A stretch of 64,000 nucleotides of DNA from DATKPA01 sp051955985 (GTDB lineage Bacteria > Planctomycetota > Phycisphaerae > WQYP01), in NCBI GenBank assembly GCA_051955985.1, contig JBQCGD010000052.1, positions 1-64,000 on the forward strand, written 5' to 3'. Numbering within the stretch: the first letter of the stretch is position 1; each line of letters starts with the position of its first letter. Both the position numbers and the translations under genes were made by a program. The notes beneath the pieces were generated by a model. It was not told the DNA's origin. It made no database searches and was given only the letters and a program-made list of their open reading frames with translations. Below are positions 59,900-64,000 of this stretch, one piece after another.

Positions 59900-62035
59900 T
59901 CACTTATTGGAGGCGGCCCAAGCGGCGAGTTGGTGTTTCTTTTTGTTGAGGAGGATAGGTTTGACGTAGAAGGCGTAGCCGATGCCGAGGATCATGAGGA
60001 GGGCACCGACGGCCATGGTCCAGACGCCGGGGCGGTTGCCGACGCCGATGACGGAGAAGCGGGCGTCGGGGGAGGCGTTCTGGTCGCCGTCCCAGGCGGC
60101 CTGGAAGTAGTAGAGGCCCTGGTCTTCGGCGGGGTCGTTGAGTTCGGGTTGGAGCGTTTTTTCGGGGCCGTCGCTGGGAGAGACTTTGAGGGTGGAGATG
60201 TAGTTGAGGTAGGTGCGGGAGGCGCCGGGGTATTTAATGGCTTTGAAGTCGGCGAGTTGGAGGGTGCTGGGGAGGGCGCGGCAGGTGGTGGAGAGGATGA
60301 AGCCGACAGGGCCGATGCCGGGGATGTTGACGACGGTGGGCTCGCGGCCTTCATCGAGTTTGAGGGATTGGTTGGGATTGGCGGGGGTGTGGCCGACCTG
60401 GGCGAACTGGACGAAGGGGACGTAGACGGGTTCGGATTTCCAGCCGTCGGGAGTTTGGAGGTGGAGTTCGATCATGGAATCGAGCATGGCGTCCATGGCG
60501 GTGGTGCCGCGCTGGCGTTGCTCGGGGGGGATGATGCGCGGGCCGAAGGTTTCGACAACGTTGTCGGCTTCCTGGGTGATTTTGAGTTGGAGCTGGGGGA
60601 GGCCGGCGGGGGTGGAGACGGTGTTGTTGGCGAAGGGGGTGGCGGTGGATTTGCCATCGGTGTTGCGGGCGTAGAGGGTGAATTTTCCGGCGTTGTCTTC
60701 GGTGATCCAGAACTGGGGTTTGGAGGCGTCGTGAAAGACGATTTGGATATCGGGGTCGACGCCGTCCTGGAAGCGTTTGGGTTTGCCGTCGACGTTCATG
60801 AAGTCGGGGGAGCGTTCGGGGTAGCGGAAGACGCACATGCGGTTGTATTCGAAGGGCTTGGCCGGCGAGGGGTCCTGGCGGACGACGTGGACGGTGAGGA
60901 CGGTGGACTGGGTGTTTTCGTAGCCTTTGGAGAGCATGGGCATCTGGGAGATGCCCTGGGGGGTGAGGGTGTAGGGGGAGCCTTCAATATGGATGGGGTC
61001 GGGGGAGGTGATGGCGTAGGTGTGTTCGATGTGGAGCTTGGGGATGCGGACGGTGATGCCGACAGGGCCGTCGAAGGAGGCGGCGAGGTCGCGGAGGCGT
61101 TCGGGCGCAGGGTTGTGCAGGTATTCGATGGCGAACTGCTGGAATTCCCAGAGGCGGTTGGCGGGGGAGGAGGCGACGAGCCAGCCTTCATTAAAGACCT
61201 GGCGAGCGTCGGAGAGCTGGACGGCGAGGGCGTGGCCGAGCGAGCCTTTTTCGCCGGGCTGGGCGGGGCGGAAGTTGATGGGGGCGAGGTCGGCGGCGGG
61301 GTAGTAGCCGGTGATCTGGAGAGAGGCGTGGGCCAAGGCGGGGCTGGTTGTGGCGAGGTCCTGCGCGGGGAGGGTGAGGTTGAGGGGGTTGTTCTTTTCG
61401 GCGATGTGTTCGTAGAAGATGGGGAGGGTGGGGAGAGGGATCATGGAGCGGGAGGCGGGATCGACGGAGCCGTCGGGGCGGATTTTCCAGGCGTAGAGGG
61501 AGCGTTCGGTGGCGTCGTAGTACCAGGAGACTTTGTGGTTCAGGTAGATGCGGACGGAGCCTTCGACTTTGTGGGAGAAGTACCAGACGGCGCCGCCGAT
61601 GAGGGTGAGGATGCCGATGTGGACGGTCCAGACGCCGAGCTTGAAGAGGGTGAGGGGGATACGGCGGAGGGTGACGACGATGAGGGAGAGGGCAAGGCCG
61701 GCGAGGATGATGCGCATGGGCCAGGCGTCGAAGAACTGGAGGTCGGTCATTTCGAGCTTGGCGCGCATGGAGGGGAGGCCGGAGCCGATGCCGATGTAGA
61801 GGCCGAGGAGGAGGAGCCAGCCGATGCCGATCCAGACGGAGGAGAAGAACCGGACGGGGGGGCCGATGAGGGGCCGGCGAGCGAGGCGGTCGAGGAAGCG
61901 GCCGGCGATGGCGGGGAGTTTGCCAAGGGTTTTGACGAAACGTTCGGACGGCCATTCTGGCGGGCGTGGGGGTTTTGGGGCGGGCGCGGGGCCGGTGGGG
62001 GTGGTGGAGGGGTGGGACGGGGAACTGGTGGTCAT
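59900..62035 (-). CDS. resB: Cytochrome c biogenesis protein ResB
   Basis: An approximately 711-residue ResB/Ccs1 protein, the partner of CcsA. A Pro-rich N-terminal tail (about 1-60) is followed by membrane helices at about 62-85, 105-128 and 135-160, a very long periplasmic domain (160-650) and a terminal helix (about 670-692, WTMAVGALLMILGIGYAF). ResB proteins usually carry such a domain and help deliver apocytochrome c. ATG 62035 is chosen; an in-frame ATG at 62107 would add an Arg-rich stretch. It is followed after 7 bases by ccsA on the same strand. Confidence 0.9.
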   Translation of the reverse strand: MTTSSPSHPSTTPTGPAPAPKPPRPPEWPSERFVKTLGKLPAIAGRFLDRLARRPLIGPPVRFFSSVWIGIGWLLLLGLYIGIGSGLPSMRAKLEMTDLQFFDAWPMRIILAGLALSLIVVTLRRIPLTLFKLGVWTVHIGILTLIGGAVWYFSHKVEGSVRIYLNHKVSWYYDATERSLYAWKIRPDGSVDPASRSMIPLPTLPIFYEHIAEKNNPLNLTLPAQDLATTSPALAHASLQITGYYPAADLAPINFRPAQPGEKGSLGHALAVQLSDARQVFNEGWLVASSPANRLWEFQQFAIEYLHNPAPERLRDLAASFDGPVGITVRIPKLHIEHTYAITSPDPIHIEGSPYTLTPQGISQMPMLSKGYENTQSTVLTVHVVRQDPSPAKPFEYNRMCVFRYPERSPDFMNVDGKPKRFQDGVDPDIQIVFHDASKPQFWITEDNAGKFTLYARNTDGKSTATPFANNTVSTPAGLPQLQLKITQEADNVVETFGPRIIPPEQRQRGTTAMDAMLDSMIELHLQTPDGWKSEPVYVPFVQFAQVGHTPANPNQSLKLDEGREPTVVNIPGIGPVGFILSTTCRALPSTLQLADFKAIKYPGASRTYLNYISTLKVSPSDGPEKTLQPELNDPAEDQGLYYFQAAWDGDQNASPDARFSVIGVGNRPGVWTMAVGALLMILGIGYAFYVKPILLNKKKHQLAAWAASNK

Positions 62036-62188
62036 GAGGCAAACCCACGCGAGGGGGAGGGGCAGCGCTTTTGGACGGCGGCGCTGCCGGAATAGGGAAG
62101 GGGTCATTGTACATGTGACGTTTGTCACGATCCAATGTTCAGGGTTGATAAAAGGTGGCGCGGGGAGGATGTACGCTGCGGCGAGATA

Positions 62189-62217
62189 TTGACTTGCGCT
62201 CAGGTAGAAACTAGGCT
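62189..62217 (+). promoter_or_regulatory. Candidate sigma-70 promoter for the HNH gene
   Basis: TTGACT (62189-62194) and TAGGCT (62212-62217) are separated by 17 bases. The transcript would start about 62225. GAGACC (62222-62227) and GGTCTC (62244-62249) can pair in the leader, upstream of the GGAG that serves GTG 62275. Confidence 0.5.
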
Positions 62218-62274
62218 TAAAGAGACCAAAGCTCGCTGGAGTCGGTCTCATGATCCTTAACTGGAGCAGAGTCG

Positions 62275-62910
62275 GTGGAAGCAGCTATCCCCGTTTCCGG
62301 GTTGTCGTGTAACGTCCTGGTGCTGAACCGTCTGTACATGGCGGTTCGCGTGGTGTCCGCTCGCCGCGCTTTTTCGCTACTCCTTCGAAATCTGGCTGAG
62401 GTGGTGTCCGTCGAGGAGGCGGGTTACATCTCGTACGACATGGAGTCGTGGCTGGAACTGTCGCAGTTGAAGGCGCAGTTTGAGCGGGAGAACCATGATT
62501 TTGTGAGGACGGTGCGGTTTGAGATCGCAGTGCCGCGAATTGTGCGGTTGCTGAGCTACGACCGGCTGCCGCGGCAGGACGTGAAGCTGAACCGGCGGAA
62601 CATTTATGCGCGGGATCATTCGTTGTGCCAGTATTGCGGGAAGAAGTTTCCGACGCAGGAACTGTCGCTGGATCATGTGATTCCGCGGTCGCTGGGGGGG
62701 AAGACGACGTGGGACAACCTGGTGTGTGCGTGCGTGTACTGCAATGCGAAGAAGGGGGGGCGAACGCCGTCGCAGGCGCATATGCATTTGATGAAGGTGC
62801 CGGTGAAGCCGAAGCGGAATCCGGTGATTAATTTGCGGTTGGGGTCGGATAAGTATGCGTCGTGGAAGCATTTTCTGGATCATGCGTATTGGTCGGTGGA
62901 GTTGAAGTAA
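62275..62910 (+). CDS. HNH endonuclease
   Basis: A 211-residue HNH protein. An N-terminal domain (VLVLNRLYMAVRVVSARRAF) precedes the zinc-bound HNH: CQYCGKKF, LSLDHVIPRSLGG (catalytic His), TTWDNLVCACVYCNAKKGG. The paired CxxC motifs bind zinc. This 200-residue type is common in Planctomycetes and Cyanobacteria and is probably a nuclease of unknown target. GTG 62275 has GGAG about 9 bases upstream and is the only good start. It is monocistronic between a candidate promoter and a strong terminator. Confidence 0.9.
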   Translation: MEAAIPVSGLSCNVLVLNRLYMAVRVVSARRAFSLLLRNLAEVVSVEEAGYISYDMESWLELSQLKAQFERENHDFVRTVRFEIAVPRIVRLLSYDRLPRQDVKLNRRNIYARDHSLCQYCGKKFPTQELSLDHVIPRSLGGKTTWDNLVCACVYCNAKKGGRTPSQAHMHLMKVPVKPKRNPVINLRLGSDKYASWKHFLDHAYWSVELK

Positions 62911-62942
62911 GGCTTCCGCGCGGATCGTTGAAGTGAAGCGGA

Positions 62943-62979
62943 GAGCTCCGGATTTCCATCCGGAGCTCCTATTGTTTTT
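62943..62979 (+). terminator. Rho-independent terminator after the HNH gene
   Basis: GAGCTCCGGAT (62943-62953) pairs perfectly with ATCCGGAGCTC (62958-62968), an 11-bp stem with a 4-base loop, followed by CTATTG and a T-run (62975-62979). It lies 33 bases after the stop. The gene on the other strand ends 15 bases beyond. Confidence 0.88.
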
Positions 62980-62993
62980 GCGGCTTGAGTTTT

Positions 62994-64000
62994 TCAAGCA
63001 GCGGCTTTGCGTCTCTTCGACATCTTCCACACAACCCAACCGAGGAGAAGCCAGGGGCCGAGGAAGAGGAGGCCGGTGAGGATGAGGTAGAGGGACCAGA
63101 GGAGTGCGGCGGCGGCGCTGGCGAGGGCGGCGCGGGTGGTGGCGAGGATGCCCTGGTTGCTGGCGACGAGGGCTTCGCGGCTGGTGAGGGTGAGGTCGAT
63201 GCGCTCCCTGGCGAAGCGGGTGTCGGGGACCTGGGGGTCTTCGATGACCTGGTTTACTTTTTCGGTACCGCCGATGTCGTGGATTTGGTTGAGGACGGTC
63301 ATGGTGGTGGCGACCGGGATGTCGGCGATGAGGTGGGCGGTGATGCGGCCGGAGGATTCTTTGCTGATGTTGTATTGAATGTGGGAGATGCCATCTTTCT
63401 GGAGCTGGGTGCGGAGGGTGTCGATGGCATGTTCGACGTTGTCGGTTTCGATGCCGAGGGTGGTGGTGCGGCGCGGGGGGAGGGCGTCGGCGGATTGGAG
63501 CTGGTCGATCTGGAAGTGGACTTTGGAATCGAGGGTGTTGGCGGTGTCGTTGGAGCGGGAGATGTTGCGGGAGAGGGTGTCGATGCCGGCGTCGGCGAAG
63601 GCTTTGTCAACGGCGGGGAGGGAGTCTCGCTTCACATCGAAGGCGAGAGTGGCATTGATGGTGCGGGGGTCGGATTGGTTAAGTTGGGAGGTGAGGATGC
63701 GGGCGTTGCCGTTGGCTTCGAGGGATTGGAGGGCGGCGATGAGTTTGTTGTAGGACTCGGGGACGGCCTGGGCGACGAGGGTGAGGGTGCGGGATTCGCG
63801 TGGGGGGACGGAGGCGGTGGAGACGATGCGAAGCTGGAGGCCGCGCTTGGCGGAGGTGACGTTGGCGGTGTCGGGGTTTTCGGAGAGGGAGGAGTTCATG
63901 ACTTCGCCGAGGTTTCGGATGGACGCGAGGACGGCGTCGGCTTGATTGGCGGTGATGTCGGCGCGGATGTCGGCGGACATCTGTTCGGGCTGCTGGCCGT
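62994..64000 (-). CDS. Partial anchored protein with two repeated domains (DUF4349-like)
   Basis: At least 335 residues, continuing off the right edge: the frame is open through the last 20 bases (GQQPEQ before MSADIRADI). Two related alpha-beta units with TLTLVAQAVPESYNKLIAALQ and TTTLGIETDNVEHAIDTLR are followed by a membrane helix near the C-terminus (LLWSLYLILTGLLFLGPWLLLGW) and a basic tail, the plan of DUF4349-type proteins that resemble anti-sigma factor or adhesin-like modules. The function is unknown. The N-terminus, including any sigma-binding or signal sequence, lies outside the window. Confidence 0.6.
   Translation of the reverse strand, partial: GQQPEQMSADIRADITANQADAVLASIRNLGEVMNSSLSENPDTANVTSAKRGLQLRIVSTASVPPRESRTLTLVAQAVPESYNKLIAALQSLEANGNARILTSQLNQSDPRTINATLAFDVKRDSLPAVDKAFADAGIDTLSRNISRSNDTANTLDSKVHFQIDQLQSADALPPRRTTTLGIETDNVEHAIDTLRTQLQKDGISHIQYNISKESSGRITAHLIADIPVATTMTVLNQIHDIGGTEKVNQVIEDPQVPDTRFARERIDLTLTSREALVASNQGILATTRAALASAAAALLWSLYLILTGLLFLGPWLLLGWVVWKMSKRRKAAA

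Noticed and set aside
59750..62095. Long acidic + strand frame opposite ccsA/resB
   Set aside because: Gly/Asp/Glu/Val-rich shadow of the two minus-strand cytochrome assembly genes, which have clear families.

Overview
The window is a GC-rich, gene-dense bacterial chromosome segment. It most resembles a Planctomycetota member, probably Phycisphaerae-like. That is an inference from the gene content: a von Willebrand factor A protein next to ExbB and two ExbD subunits, a DUF2934 protein, a lipoprotein peptidase, an HNH protein of a type frequent in that phylum, and large ResB and CcsA proteins. No rRNA, tRNA, CRISPR array, transposase, integrase or phage gene was seen.

Layout. (1) About 1-5.4 kb holds part of a lipid or polyketide-type cluster: the start of a ketosynthase at the left edge, a polysaccharide deacetylase, a PlsC-like acyltransferase, two hot-dog dehydratase-like proteins, an acyl carrier protein, an LpxL-like acyltransferase and a GT2-DUF2062 glycosyltransferase. 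The mix recalls aryl-polyene-type clusters. (2) 5.5-11.7 kb holds a KamA-family radical SAM enzyme, ilvN, a small lipoprotein, ilvB, a lone response-regulator receiver and a Gfo/Idh/MocA oxidoreductase. (3) 11.8-18.4 kb is a hopanoid locus: squalene-hopene cyclase divergent from an HpnO-like aminotransferase and an HpnN-like RND exporter. (4) 18.4-38.8 kb is mainly housekeeping and stress genes: fdhD, HIT, a giant Lhr helicase, zwf, aldo/keto reductase, NIPSNAP, SDR, NTF2-like, a CPBP protease, a double M16 peptidase, an HtrA protease, a TIM-barrel isomerase, a DAP-dehydrogenase-like gene, a CPBP gene broken by an in-frame stop, and a DUF2934 protein. (5) 39.2-44.7 kb is a compact five-gene operon VWA-ExbB-ExbD-ExbD-TPR, the best candidate for an undescribed envelope machine. 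(6) 44.7-64 kb holds PLPBP, a soluble PAS-chemoreceptor-like protein, a dihydrouridine synthase, two transporters, a STAS protein, a lipoprotein peptidase, yicC, secG, tpiA, a Uma2 nuclease, DAHP synthase, Mrp, the CcsA and ResB cytochrome c assembly pair, an HNH nuclease and a partial anchored protein.

Three non-coding patterns stand out. The + strand changes from strongly C-rich to strongly G-rich near 15.5 kb whichever strand the genes are on, and most flanking genes point away from about 14 kb; this is the pattern of a replication origin, although no dnaA or clear DnaA boxes were seen. Five hairpins at three distant intergenic loci share loop and core sequences while their stems vary with pairing preserved. 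Many spacers carry short tandem arrays of 7-, 8- or 9-base units with a different unit at each place.
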